Positions 1-8,358 of a stretch of DNA of 64,000 bases are shown here, piece by piece. The stretch covers positions 434,001 through 498,000 of the forward strand of contig NZ_SWFM01000003.1 in the NCBI RefSeq assembly GCF_005144865.1, written 5' to 3'. Numbering within the stretch: position 1 is the stretch's first letter; each line of letters begins with the position of its first letter. This DNA is from Guptibacillus hwajinpoensis. Its GTDB lineage: Bacteria; Bacillota; Bacilli; Bacillales; Guptibacillaceae. The position numbers and the translations under genes are program-made. The notes below the pieces were generated by a model that saw nothing but the letters and a program-made list of their open reading frames with translations, was not told the origin of the DNA and made no database searches.

Positions 1-249
1 GTACTTAGCGTCAGCACTACGTTCCTCGCGCGTTCTACGGCGGAAGTTGTCGTATTCTGCCTGTGTACGCATATATCTATTCTCAAGCTCTTCTACTTGC
101 TTCTGCAAGTTCTCAAGCTCTTCATTTTCATTGGTTTCAGATACTTCAATAACTTCAGGTTCTTCATTCTCTTCAGCATCCTGCTCAAGATTATCGTTCT
201 CTTCCGTTAGAAGTTCTTCTTCCTCTTGATGACTGTTTTGCTTTTCCAC
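1..249 (-). CDS. grpE: GrpE nucleotide exchange factor, N-terminal part (cut by window edge)
   Basis: GrpE releases ADP from DnaK in the cytosolic Hsp70 cycle. Only the first 83 codons are present. They show the long acidic Glu/Asp-rich N-terminal tail typical of Bacillus GrpE, followed by the start of the coiled coil with the family motif NFRRRTREE near residue 72. The start is GTG at 249, five bases behind a strong GGGAGGTG ribosome site; no nearby ATG is in frame. It lies 92 bp downstream of hrcA on the same strand, as in the hrcA-grpE-dnaK-dnaJ operon, so it should be under the CIRCE operator upstream of hrcA. The identity is secure; the remainder is outside the window. Confidence 0.93.
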   Translation of the reverse strand, partial: MEKQNSHQEEEELLTEENDNLEQDAEENEEPEVIEVSETNENEELENLQKQVEELENRYMRTQAEYDNFRRRTREERSADAKY

Positions 250-341
250 GAATTTCACCTCCCTATCGAAATATACCAAATCGTTCTCTCATAGAAAAGG
301 ATGGAAGAATTATTTCTCCCACCTTCTTCACTATTACCAAT

Positions 342-1382
342 TTACCAGTGTTTGAAACTTTGGTATCGATCAGTAAGCGTTCTGGTTAGATCATTTGCTA
401 GAAAACCAAGGATACCCATGGATCGTTGATATTCCATCCTAGTAGGCCCCAACAATGCAATTGAACCCATTCGCTTGCCTTCGATGAAATAGTCCGCGGT
501 AACAATACTACAATTCTGCATTGCCTCAAGATCGTTCTCTTGGCCAATTTTAACCTCAATACCATTCTTCTCAGGTCGAAGTACATTGTACATGACTTCA
601 TCCTGTTCAAAAGTGTTTAATAAAAGCCTCACTTTATCAATGTCCTTAAATTCAGGTTGAGTTAAAATATTGGTCTTACCGCCATAATAGACTTTTTCTG
701 CATTGGTATAGAGAAAAAGATTTTCAAGCATCGTATTAACTTCATTGTAATTCTCAATATGTTTCTTCAGTACAGTCGCCATTTCTTTCATCATTGTCGA
801 CTTTAAAGAAATTAATGGAACATCCTTCAATCGCTCATTCATGATATTAACAACTTTTTCAATATCAGACATGCTAACTGAAGGTGGAATTTTCATTGTG
901 CGGTTCTCTACATGGCCACTGTCAGCTACCAGAATAACGACAGCCGTATCCTTCGAAAGAGGAATGATTTGAATCTGGCGAAGCTTTGTTTCAAATACTT
1001 CAGGGCCAAGAATAATCGACGTGTATTGCGTAAGTTCAGAAAGAATTCCTGCAGACTGCTGAATGACCTTCTCTACCTCAACCATTCTCTCTGCAAAAAG
1101 TGATTGGATGTTGTTCACTTCATACTTGGAGAGTACAGGTGGTGATAGAAGGTTATCTACATAGAAACGATAGCCTTTTTCCGATGGAACTCGACCTGAT
1201 GAGCTATGTGTTTTCTCGATATACCCCATCTCTTCAAGATCCGCAAGTTCATTACGTATCGTTGCAGAGCTAAAGGTTACATCTTCGCGCTTCGAAATCG
1301 TTCGCGAACCAACTGGCTCAGCAGTTTGAATGTAGTCGTTAATCAACAATTGCAAAATGAATAGTTGACGTTCTGTTAACAT
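342..1382 (-). CDS. hrcA: Heat-inducible transcription repressor HrcA
   Basis: HrcA represses the class I heat-shock operons by binding CIRCE, and is kept active by GroEL. The 346-residue protein has family length. Residues 1-75 form the winged helix, including the conserved stretches EPVGSRTI and SSATIRNELADLE. The rest is the GAF-like and dimerisation region, ending in the typical C-terminal helix with GILGFLANDLTRTL. ATG at 1382 follows GAGGTGATGAGGGG. It is the first gene of the dnaK operon, and CIRCE lies just 17 bp ahead of its start codon, so it is autoregulated. Confidence 0.97.
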   Translation of the reverse strand: MLTERQLFILQLLINDYIQTAEPVGSRTISKREDVTFSSATIRNELADLEEMGYIEKTHSSSGRVPSEKGYRFYVDNLLSPPVLSKYEVNNIQSLFAERMVEVEKVIQQSAGILSELTQYTSIILGPEVFETKLRQIQIIPLSKDTAVVILVADSGHVENRTMKIPPSVSMSDIEKVVNIMNERLKDVPLISLKSTMMKEMATVLKKHIENYNEVNTMLENLFLYTNAEKVYYGGKTNILTQPEFKDIDKVRLLLNTFEQDEVMYNVLRPEKNGIEVKIGQENDLEAMQNCSIVTADYFIEGKRMGSIALLGPTRMEYQRSMGILGFLANDLTRTLTDRYQSFKHW

Positions 1383-1398
1383 CCCCTCATCACCTCTG

Positions 1399-1425
1399 TT
1401 AGCACTCTAAGTGATTGAGTGCTAA
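1399..1425 (-). promoter_or_regulatory. CIRCE operator (HrcA binding site)
   Basis: A perfect inverted repeat TTAGCACTC, nine-base spacer, GAGTGCTAA matches the CIRCE consensus exactly. It sits between the inferred hrcA promoter and the hrcA start codon, the expected position for repression of the hrcA-grpE-dnaK operon. Confidence 0.97.
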
Positions 1426-1435
1426 ATCTAATAAT

Positions 1436-1465
1436 AAGGTAACAGAAAATTATTTTGGTTGTCAA
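1436..1465 (-). promoter_or_regulatory. Probable sigma-A promoter of the hrcA operon
   Basis: On the minus strand a perfect TTGACA (1460-1465) is followed after 18 bp by TACCTT (1436-1441). The predicted start point falls at the edge of CIRCE. The -35 is ideal and the -10 is weak, so the exact -10 is uncertain. Confidence 0.6.
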
Positions 1466-1518
1466 TCTTTACGGTATAGTTCTTTAAACTTGTTATAAGA
1501 TTGGTTTAGTGAGGAAGA

Positions 1519-2664
1519 TCAATCTATTGCAAGAAATTCCTGAAAGACTTCATTCCCTAAGAAAAAGCCCTTTTCAGTTAGCGAAATGTGTGTTCCAGTA
1601 TCTTGTAAAAGGTTTTTACTTGTTAAGTTCTCAATTTGTTTACCAAAAACACTAAACATCGGCTGACCAAATTTATCTTCAAACCTTTGCTTGGAGACGC
1701 CTTCTCTCATACGTAGCCCCATAAACATTTCTTCTTCCATCCGTTCTGCTTTCGTTAAAACATTGTCATCTATATAAGGAAAACCATTTTCGTCAATTCG
1801 ATTCATATATTGCTTTAATGGCCCTGCATTCGCTCTTCTTACACCATCAATATAGCTATGCGCCCCTGCACCAATTCCATAATACTCATCGTTTTTCCAA
1901 TACGTTATATTATGCTTACTTTCAAAACCCTCTTTTGCGAAATTACTAATTTCGTATTGAGAAAGTCCAGCTTCCTCTAGGCGACTTATGAGCAGTGCAT
2001 ACATATCAGCTTCTGCTTCTTCAGTAGGAAGCGGAAGCTCACCTTTTCTCCATTGATTATAGAAGACTGTTTTCTTTTCAACCTGAAGCGAATAAGACGA
2101 TACATGTGTAATACCAAGTTCGAGTGCTTTTGTAATAGATTCTGAAAATTGATCAATCGTTTGATCAGGTAGTCCGAACATCAAATCAAGCGAAAGGTTT
2201 ATAAAGCCTTCCTGCTGTGCCATTCGAACGATCTCACCGATTTCTTCTACGGAATGGCCTCTTCCTAAACGATTTAATAAAGAATCCTGGAACGCCTGGG
2301 CACCAATACTAAGTCGGTTCACACCGTAAGTTTTCATGATCCGTAGCTTCTCCGGAGTAACACTCCCTGGATTTGCTTCCATTGTAAATTCAAGTTCATT
2401 CGTAACATAAGGGCCAAAACGAGACTGGACATCTTTTAAAAACTTCTTAAGTTGCTCTTCACTCAATGCTGTCGGTGTTCCGCCCCCAACAAAAATCGTG
2501 TCAATTTTGTTTGTTGGAAAACGGTCTAGTGTGTTCTTCATTTCTACGTCCATATGTTCTAGGTAATCAATTACAGGCTGCCCCTGCATGAAAATTTTAT
2601 TAAAATCACAATAGTGACAAATATAGTCACAGAAAGGAATGTGCAAATAAACAGCGTTTACCAT
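1519..2664 (-). CDS. hemW: HemW, radical SAM heme chaperone (HemN-like)
   Basis: HemW is a radical SAM protein related to coproporphyrinogen III dehydrogenase. In current understanding it carries heme to membrane targets rather than oxidising coproporphyrinogen. With the ATG at 2664 the protein is 381 residues, with the cluster-binding CxxxCxxC at Cys12, Cys16 and Cys19 and the glycine motif VGGGTPT near residue 63. It lacks the extra cysteine upstream of the cluster motif that marks true HemN. A GTG three codons upstream could also serve as start, and the ribosome site is weak for either. The position between lepA and hrcA matches B. subtilis. Confidence 0.93.
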   Translation of the reverse strand: MVNAVYLHIPFCDYICHYCDFNKIFMQGQPVIDYLEHMDVEMKNTLDRFPTNKIDTIFVGGGTPTALSEEQLKKFLKDVQSRFGPYVTNELEFTMEANPGSVTPEKLRIMKTYGVNRLSIGAQAFQDSLLNRLGRGHSVEEIGEIVRMAQQEGFINLSLDLMFGLPDQTIDQFSESITKALELGITHVSSYSLQVEKKTVFYNQWRKGELPLPTEEAEADMYALLISRLEEAGLSQYEISNFAKEGFESKHNITYWKNDEYYGIGAGAHSYIDGVRRANAGPLKQYMNRIDENGFPYIDDNVLTKAERMEEEMFMGLRMREGVSKQRFEDKFGQPMFSVFGKQIENLTSKNLLQDTGTHISLTEKGFFLGNEVFQEFLAID

Positions 2665-2692
2665 TTCGATCACTGCTTTCTAACATAATGTA

Positions 2693-2719
2693 AAGACCGC
2701 AGAAACGCTCTGCGGTCTT
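2693..2719 (-). terminator. Hairpin terminator after lepA
   Basis: An 11 bp perfect stem AAGACCGCAGA / TCTGCGGTCTT with a five-base loop lies between the lepA stop and the hemW start. On the minus strand it is followed by TTTA, so the T-tract is short and termination may be partial. Confidence 0.65.
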
Positions 2720-2767
2720 CTAACCTACATCGTATATAAATCAAATTGCTTCTTCAACCAAAGCGCA

Positions 2768-4600
2768 TTAATTATTCTTCGTATTATCCTGACGAAGTAC
2801 AGCCATAAAGGCTTCTTGAGGAACTTCAACTTTCCCAACCGTCTTCATGCGCTTTTTACCCTCTTTTTGCTTTTCCAGAAGCTTTCTTTTACGAGAGATG
2901 TCTCCACCATAACACTTAGCAAGTACGTTTTTACGCATTGCTTTAATTGTTGAACGAGCAACAATTTTTTGCCCAATTGATGCCTGGATTGGCACCTCGA
3001 ACTGCTGCCTTGGGATTAAATCTTTGAGCGTCTCGGTAATATCCTTACCTCGATCGTAAGCAAAATCTCTGTGCACGATAATAGAGAGCGCATCAATTTT
3101 CTCAGCGTTTAGTAAGATATCCATCTTCACTAGGTTCGATGCACGATAGCCGATCAACTCGTAATCAAATGATGCATAACCCTTCGTGCTCGACTTCAAC
3201 TGATCAAAGAAATCATAGACAATTTCGGAAAGGGGAAGGTGATAAACAATATTCACACGACTCTCATCCATATATTGCATATCAATGAAATCTCCACGTT
3301 TCCCCTGGCAAAGTTCCATAATAGCTCCCACATAGTCGTTCGGCGCCATAATAGTCGCTTTCACATAAGGTTCTTGAACCTCTGTAATAGATTGAGCATC
3401 TGGCATCATTGCTGGGTTATCGATGATTACTTCTTCTCCGTCTGTTAGCTTTACTTGGTAAATAACACTTGGAGCGGTTGTAATTAGATCGATATTAAAT
3501 TCACGTTCAATTCTTTCTTGAACGATTTCCATATGAAGCAAACCAAGGAATCCACAGCGGAAACCAAATCCGAGGGCTTGTGACGTTTCTGCTTCATATT
3601 GAAGCGATGAATCATTTAACTCGAGTCGTTCAAGTGCCTCGCGTAGGTCATTATACTGAGCTGAATCGACTGGATATAGACCACAATAAACCATCGGATT
3701 CATACGACGATAACCAGGAAGCGGTTTGTCCGCAGGATTCTTAACGGATGTGATCGTATCTCCCACTCGGGAATCTCCTACATTTTTAATTGCAGCAGTT
3801 AGGAAACCAACATCGCCTACTGAAAGATAATCTTTAGAGACTGGCTTAGGATTAAAGACACCAAGTTCGTTTACTTCGAATTCCTTTCCAGTAGCCATCA
3901 TACGAATTCTATCACCGACTTTTACTGTTCCTTCAGTAATTCGGATATATGCTACAACGCCTCTGTAAGGATCATACAAAGAGTCGAAGATCAGCGCCTG
4001 TAAAGATCCCTCAGGATCTCCTTGTGGAGCAGGTACTTTTTCTACGACTTGTTCAAGAATTTCTTCAATCCCAATCCCAGACTTTGCAGAAGCCAATACA
4101 GCCTCAGATGCATCGAGTCCAATAACATCTTCTACTTCCTGACGAACGCGTTCTGGTTCGGCACTTGGTAAATCAATTTTATTGATAACAGGCAAGATCT
4201 CTAAATCATTATCAAGAGCGAGATACACGTTCGCTAGTGTCTGTGCTTCAATTCCCTGTGCAGCATCAACAATAAGTAATGCCCCTTCACAGGCTGCAAG
4301 ACTTCTTGATACTTCATAAGAAAAATCGACGTGTCCAGGTGTATCGATTAAATGAAAGATGTACTCTTCGCCATCTTTCGCTTTATAAGTAAGCTGAACA
4401 GAATTCAGTTTAATCGTAATTCCTCTTTCACGTTCAAGATCCATCGCATCAAGCGTTTGGTCTTTCATTTCACGGTCAGTCAACGCGCCCGTCCGTTCTA
4501 AAATACGGTCGGCAAGAGTCGATTTTCCATGATCAATATGAGCAATGATGGAAAAATTTCGAATCTTTGACTGTCTTTTTAACATTTCTTCACGGTTCAT
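2768..4600 (-). CDS. lepA: Elongation factor 4 (LepA), ribosome-bound GTPase
   Basis: LepA is a translational GTPase that acts on stalled or initiating ribosomes. The 610-residue protein has all the family parts: P-loop AHIDHGKS at residues 20-27, the switch II DTPGH near 86, NKID near 140, then the EF-G-like domains II, III and V, and the LepA-specific C-terminal domain ending in the basic stretch [18 protein letters not shown] at 4600 follows TTAGGAGTGATTGTAG. It lies between yqxA and hemW as in B. subtilis. Confidence 0.98.
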   Translation of the reverse strand: MNREEMLKRQSKIRNFSIIAHIDHGKSTLADRILERTGALTDREMKDQTLDAMDLERERGITIKLNSVQLTYKAKDGEEYIFHLIDTPGHVDFSYEVSRSLAACEGALLIVDAAQGIEAQTLANVYLALDNDLEILPVINKIDLPSAEPERVRQEVEDVIGLDASEAVLASAKSGIGIEEILEQVVEKVPAPQGDPEGSLQALIFDSLYDPYRGVVAYIRITEGTVKVGDRIRMMATGKEFEVNELGVFNPKPVSKDYLSVGDVGFLTAAIKNVGDSRVGDTITSVKNPADKPLPGYRRMNPMVYCGLYPVDSAQYNDLREALERLELNDSSLQYEAETSQALGFGFRCGFLGLLHMEIVQERIEREFNIDLITTAPSVIYQVKLTDGEEVIIDNPAMMPDAQSITEVQEPYVKATIMAPNDYVGAIMELCQGKRGDFIDMQYMDESRVNIVYHLPLSEIVYDFFDQLKSSTKGYASFDYELIGYRASNLVKMDILLNAEKIDALSIIVHRDFAYDRGKDITETLKDLIPRQQFEVPIQASIGQKIVARSTIKAMRKNVLAKCYGGDISRKRKLLEKQKEGKKRMKTVGKVEVPQEAFMAVLRQDNTKNN

Positions 4601-4744
4601 CTACAATCACTCCTAAGGCGAAACTACGCTAGTATAGATTATAGCAATACCACTGTCGAGATTCAATCCGCAATCCGCCTATCTATTCAGTCACTTGAAA
4701 GAATAATGATTTAATTTTTAAAAGTATGATGGAAAAAAACACAA

Positions 4745-4768
4745 GAAAAGGCCGCGTAAGCGACCTTT
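4745..4768 (-). terminator. Terminator after yqxA
   Basis: AAAAGG-CGC / GCG-CCTTTT stem with a GTAA-type loop and one mismatch. On the minus strand it directly abuts the yqxA stop codon and is followed by TTCTTGTGTTTTTT. Confidence 0.6.
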
Positions 4769-5118
4769 TAAGATTGAAAAAATGACAAGAATGTTGTTAC
4801 AAGAGTAAAAACAAACGACAAAATAGCTTGTATGACAGTGGATATCCATTTACTTAGTGTAGCACCTAATTCGCCAAGTACATTAAATTCATTCGCATGA
4901 TTAAGGGTTTCTTGCTTCTTTTTAAGATCATCTTGCTTAATAGACGTTCCAAGAATTTCAGCTTCAACGCCAGTAGAAGCATTTTTCACCTGAAATGCAC
5001 CTGTATTCTCGCTAGCCTGCATGTGATTCATATTTTTAGAGGCCTGTTCCATACCGAGAAGCACGCCAAATAATAACAATGAAACGAGGAGAAAGCATTT
5101 AAGAAAAAACGATGCCAT
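4768..5118 (-). CDS. yqxA: YqxA family protein (DUF3679), two-helix membrane protein
   Basis: Function unknown. The 116-residue protein has a hydrophobic N-terminal segment (about residues 4-23), a polar middle region with GAFQVKNASTG, and a second hydrophobic segment at the C-terminus (VIQAILSFVFTLVTTFLSFF). This is the layout of B. subtilis YqxA, a spore-former protein encoded after gpr and spoIIP. ATG at 5118 follows AAGGGGTAGGGGGTA. Here it comes straight after gpr with only 71 bp between them, and spoIIP, which separates them in B. subtilis, is missing. Co-transcription with gpr in the forespore is an inference. Confidence 0.85.
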   Translation of the reverse strand: MASFFLKCFLLVSLLLFGVLLGMEQASKNMNHMQASENTGAFQVKNASTGVEAEILGTSIKQDDLKKKQETLNHANEFNVLGELGATLSKWISTVIQAILSFVFTLVTTFLSFFQS

Positions 5119-5189
5119 TACCCCCTACCCCTTCCTAAACCAAAGCTTGTCCTACTCCTATAACTATGTTTTCAAACTTTACTTATGAC

Positions 5190-6308
5190 TTAATGTGTAT
5201 ACATTCCGCTGTTTTGCTGATCAACTTCACCGTGAAGAGCACTATTTAGTCCACCTGACAAAACATTTGCCATATCTTCAATAAATACATCGACTTCCTT
5301 CGGCGTTACCATTAAATTATGGCCCATCGGAGCAAGTACTTCTCGAATTAGATTGCGCTTCTCTGCATCTTCAAGCGTTCCTACCATACCTAAAAACGTC
5401 TGACGTTTTTCCTCATTTGGCAAATCTTCTTCCGTATACGTTTTTCGCTCACCGAAAGTCATCCCTGCTGGAGAAAGTGATTTTGAAGGTTTGTCCTTTT
5501 CTTTTAACTCTCTTCCAAAATGTTTTAAAATAAAATCAATTGTATCGCTAGTAATCGAAACAGCATCCACAACAGTAGGTATGCCAATTGCTATGACTGG
5601 AATTCCAAGCGTGTCAAAGCTTAGTTCCTTTCGCTTATTACCGACACCTGACCCAGGATGAATACCTGTATCAGAAATTTGGATAGTTGTATTTACTCGC
5701 TCAATTGATCTTGAAGCAAGAGCATCAACCGCAACAACAAAATCTGGTTTCGCTTTTTCGATAACGCCATGAATAATATCGCTTGTTTCAATACCTGTAA
5801 TCCCCATTACACCGGGAGTAATAGCACTAACCGGCCGAAAACCTTCCGAAACGGTTTCGGGTTGAAGTTCAAACAAATGATTCGTAATAAGTAAATTAGA
5901 AACGACTAATGGTCCTAATGAATCTGGTGTTACGTTCCAATTCCCAAGCCCCACTATTAAGCAACTTGCATCTTTTGTAATGCCTTGCTGATTGAGGAAC
6001 GCCGCAAACTCATGAGCGAAAACATCTTGAACAGTTTGCTGTAGTGCTGAATCCTTTCTACGGATACCTTGCACTTCGAATGTTAAGTAATTCCCTGCTT
6101 TCTTTCCAATCTCTTCTGCCCCTTGCTCAGTAACTTCAACGGTTGTAATCTTCACTCCTTGCTCATCTCTTTCTTTAACAATGACACCTTTAAGCGAATC
6201 AGGTTTCTCTTCCTTCATACTCTTCGCTTTCTTTTCCTTCACCATTTCCTGCGCTTCCACCGCAAGATCTGTTCTTACCTGATATTTTTCTAAATCTATG
6301 TGGCCCAT
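5190..6308 (-). CDS. gpr: Germination protease GPR
   Basis: GPR starts the breakdown of small acid-soluble spore proteins early in spore germination. It is made as a zymogen in the forespore and processed near its N-terminus. The 372-residue protein matches family length. The N-terminus [12 protein letters not shown] contains the region where the propeptide is removed, and the core carries conserved [14 protein letters not shown] (near residue 124) and [17 protein letters not shown] at 6308 follows ACGAGGTGATCTT. It is divergent from rpsT. I could not identify a convincing sigma-G promoter in the 150 bp between them. Confidence 0.97.
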   Translation of the reverse strand: MGHIDLEKYQVRTDLAVEAQEMVKEKKAKSMKEEKPDSLKGVIVKERDEQGVKITTVEVTEQGAEEIGKKAGNYLTFEVQGIRRKDSALQQTVQDVFAHEFAAFLNQQGITKDASCLIVGLGNWNVTPDSLGPLVVSNLLITNHLFELQPETVSEGFRPVSAITPGVMGITGIETSDIIHGVIEKAKPDFVVAVDALASRSIERVNTTIQISDTGIHPGSGVGNKRKELSFDTLGIPVIAIGIPTVVDAVSITSDTIDFILKHFGRELKEKDKPSKSLSPAGMTFGERKTYTEEDLPNEEKRQTFLGMVGTLEDAEKRNLIREVLAPMGHNLMVTPKEVDVFIEDMANVLSGGLNSALHGEVDQQNSGMYTH

Positions 6309-6464
6309 AAGATCACCTCGTATTCTATCTGTTACCTGTTAGGGTAACCTCGAAATCAGGATTTCATTCTCTATTGCATTCCCTTGGGTTATTTGATAGA
6401 ATGTTTCTTGTTCTATGCACGGATATGACATGGAATTGTTAAGCCTTGCAAGGAGGTGAAAGGT

Positions 6465-6731
6465 ATGCCAAATATTAAATCTGCGGTTAAACGCGTTAGA
6501 ACTTCATCAGATCGTCGCGCTAACAACATCGCTTTCAAATCTGAAATGCGTTCTGCAATCAAGACTTTTGAAGCGAAAGTAGAAGCTAAAGACGTTGAAG
6601 CTGCGAAAACAGCTCTTAGCCAAGCTTCTAAGCGCATCGACAAAGCTGCTGATAAAGGAATCATTCATAAAAACACAGTAGCACGTAAAAAATCTCGTCT
6701 AACTAAAATGTACAACGAGATTTCTGCGTAA
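6465..6731 (+). CDS. rpsT: 30S ribosomal protein S20
   Basis: S20 is a primary 16S rRNA-binding protein of the small subunit. The 88-residue basic helical protein begins [11 protein letters not shown], the standard family N-terminus. The start is ATG at 6465; a GTG nine bases upstream lies inside the ribosome site GCAAGGAGGTGAAAGGT and would add three residues that the family does not have. The gene stands alone between gpr and the convergent holA, and ends in a strong terminator. Confidence 0.98.
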   Translation: MPNIKSAVKRVRTSSDRRANNIAFKSEMRSAIKTFEAKVEAKDVEAAKTALSQASKRIDKAADKGIIHKNTVARKKSRLTKMYNEISA

Positions 6732-6747
6732 TTCCTTAAAACAATTA

Positions 6748-6780
6748 AAAGCTGTTGGGGCAACCCAACAGCTTTTTTAT
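6748..6780. terminator. Bidirectional terminator between rpsT and holA
   Basis: Perfect 12 bp stem AAAGCTGTTGGG / CCCAACAGCTTT closed by a GCAA tetraloop, with T-tracts on both strands. It serves rpsT and the convergent holA. Confidence 0.93.
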
Positions 6781-7799
6781 TTGTTTTTAATTTTTGTTAG
6801 CAACAATTCAAGAATAAGCTTTTTATCCATTTTACCTGTTTTCATTTCATAATCAGATTCTGCAATTTGGTCTAAAATAAACGTAAGCTTATCTTCGTCG
6901 AAACTTTTACTTTGCTGCTGTGCAATTTTGACTGCATATGGATGAAGCTTAAGAGTTGATGCCATTTGTTTTTGACCGTATCCTCGTTTAGAAAGCTCAC
7001 TAACTTGATAAATAATCCTAAACTGTCTACCGATTAAAGATAATATTTTTATCGGCTCCTCGTTAATTTTAAGAAGATCATAAAGAATTCGAAAGGCTCT
7101 ATTGAGGTCTTTTTTTACAATACGATCAATAAGAGCAAAAATATCGTTCTCAAGCGTTCTCGCTACTAGAAGATCAACGACCTCCTCATTAACGACACCG
7201 CCCTCACCAACATAAAGTGCCATTTTATCAATTTCTTGCTGTAGTAGTAGCAAGTGACTTCCAGTTAACTGAACGAGACGCTCTTCCCCTTCTTTTTCAA
7301 GAGTAACATGAAGTTCGTCAGCGCGTTTTCTTAGCCAGTCGCCTAAGTGACTTTCTTGAAGTGCTTCCGCTTTTACAAACGCTCCTGCTTTTTTAATTGT
7401 CTTCACTAATTTTTTTCGTTCATCCAATTTTTCATAAGGCGCTTCAATAATGAGAATGGTAAAAGGAGACGGGTCCTCTGCATAACGTTGAAGCGATTCA
7501 AGGTCATGTTCGACTTTACTTTTATCCTTAGCCGCTGTTAAAAATAATGGATTTTTTAGGATAATGACTCTCTTCTCACCAAGAAATGGCATCGTTTCCG
7601 CATCTTCAACAGCTGATTGAACTGGCGTCTCATTTAAATCATAATAAGCAAGGCCAAATTCCCTTTCCTCTTCAGGAAGTGCTTTTTCAACGATCAATTT
7701 TTGAAGCTCATCAATAAGAAAAGCTTCCGTCCCCGTTATGAGGTAAAGGGGATCAAGCTTGTCCTGTTTAATTTTCTTTTTTAAGTCTGAAATGGACAT
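6777..7799 (-). CDS. holA: DNA polymerase III subunit delta
   Basis: HolA is the clamp-loader wrench that opens the beta clamp. The 340-residue protein has the AAA+-like delta fold: the N-terminal YLITGTEAFLIDELQKLI, the clamp-interacting region around TMPFLGEKRVIILKNP, and the C-terminal collar domain with ILDQIAESDYEMKTGK. It has no functional Walker motif, which is normal for delta. ATG at 7799 follows CGAGGTGTACATAG. Its neighbour across the gap is yqzM-comEC, as in B. subtilis (where holA is yqeN). Confidence 0.95.
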   Translation of the reverse strand: MSISDLKKKIKQDKLDPLYLITGTEAFLIDELQKLIVEKALPEEEREFGLAYYDLNETPVQSAVEDAETMPFLGEKRVIILKNPLFLTAAKDKSKVEHDLESLQRYAEDPSPFTILIIEAPYEKLDERKKLVKTIKKAGAFVKAEALQESHLGDWLRKRADELHVTLEKEGEERLVQLTGSHLLLLQQEIDKMALYVGEGGVVNEEVVDLLVARTLENDIFALIDRIVKKDLNRAFRILYDLLKINEEPIKILSLIGRQFRIIYQVSELSKRGYGQKQMASTLKLHPYAVKIAQQQSKSFDEDKLTFILDQIAESDYEMKTGKMDKKLILELLLTKIKNK

Positions 7800-7869
7800 C
7801 TATGTACACCTCGTTTTTTTTCGTCCATTCCTATCCTAATGGCAGAGCGCTTGGTTGGCAAGTAGAAAA

Positions 7870-7898
7870 GGGAAGCTGACTGCTATAATCAGCCTCCC
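7870..7898 (-). terminator. Orphan intrinsic terminator upstream of holA
   Basis: On the minus strand GGGAGGCTGA pairs fully (one G-U) with TCAGCTTCCC and is followed by TTTTCT. No recognisable gene on this strand ends here. The hairpin lies about 70 bp ahead of the holA start, so it either ends a small RNA or attenuates a holA leader. Confidence 0.55.
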
Positions 7899-8199
7899 AT
7901 TTATAGTAAACGCTGCTGAATGGGTCCTAGGACTCCCGCCCAACAACGATGATCGGTGTGTAGTAGATAGGATATCCTATGCAAAGATAAAGTATGGGTG
8001 ACAACTCTTTACAGGAAAGGGAGCGGATTCAATGAATAAATTCTATTTTCAAACTTAATCAGTTCGTGGAAATAAAGACACCGCTAACAAAACATGTTAC
8101 AATATGGTTTGAAATGCACCTTTATAGGAAATCCCCTACATAAAGACTACTCGAGTAGTTGAAAGTAAATACTAACGGGGAAGCAGGAGGGAAAGCCAA
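7899..8199. other. Intergenic region without a recognisable gene
   Basis: About 300 bp between the orphan terminator and yqzM. I find no convincing protein. One eight-codon ORF (8032-8058, plus strand) does have a good GGGAG site eight bases ahead. A perfect 14 bp palindrome ACTACTCGAGTAGT occurs at 8146-8159, 41 bp before yqzM, and could be an operator. Function unknown. Confidence 0.4.
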
Positions 8200-8331
8200 A
8201 TGAACGAGTTTGAAAAAGATGTTCAGATGAAGTCAAATGATGCTGTTCAATCAGCTGTTGGTTTCGTTGTTCCATTTCTATTCTTTTCCATCATTTTCTT
8301 CACAGCTGTAATTATTAAAGCACTTGGCTAA
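8200..8331 (+). CDS. yqzM: YqzM family small membrane protein
   Basis: A 43-residue protein with a short acidic N-terminus (MNEFEKDVQ) and a single hydrophobic segment from about residue 19 to 39. It corresponds to B. subtilis YqzM by size, sequence pattern and position between holA and comEC. Function is unknown. ATG at 8200 has AGCAGGAGGGAAAGCCAA ahead of it, a strong ribosome site. It ends in its own terminator, convergent with comEC. Confidence 0.88.
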   Translation: MNEFEKDVQMKSNDAVQSAVGFVVPFLFFSIIFFTAVIIKALG

Positions 8332-8358
8332 ATAGACTGCCCACAGGCAGTCTATTTT
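8331..8358. terminator. Terminator between yqzM and comEC
   Basis: Perfect 11 bp stem AATAGACTGCC / GGCAGTCTATT with loop CACA overlapping the yqzM stop codon, followed by TTCTATTT on the plus strand. It can also serve comEC from the other side. Confidence 0.85.

Noticed and set aside
6309..6464. Sigma-G promoter for gpr
   Set aside because: A CATTCTA resembling a sigma-G -10 is present, but no -35 of the right type lies at 17-18 bp spacing, so I did not annotate it.
8032..8058. Eight-codon ORF with a good ribosome site upstream of yqzM
   Set aside because: Too short to support as a gene by itself; listed only within the gap description.
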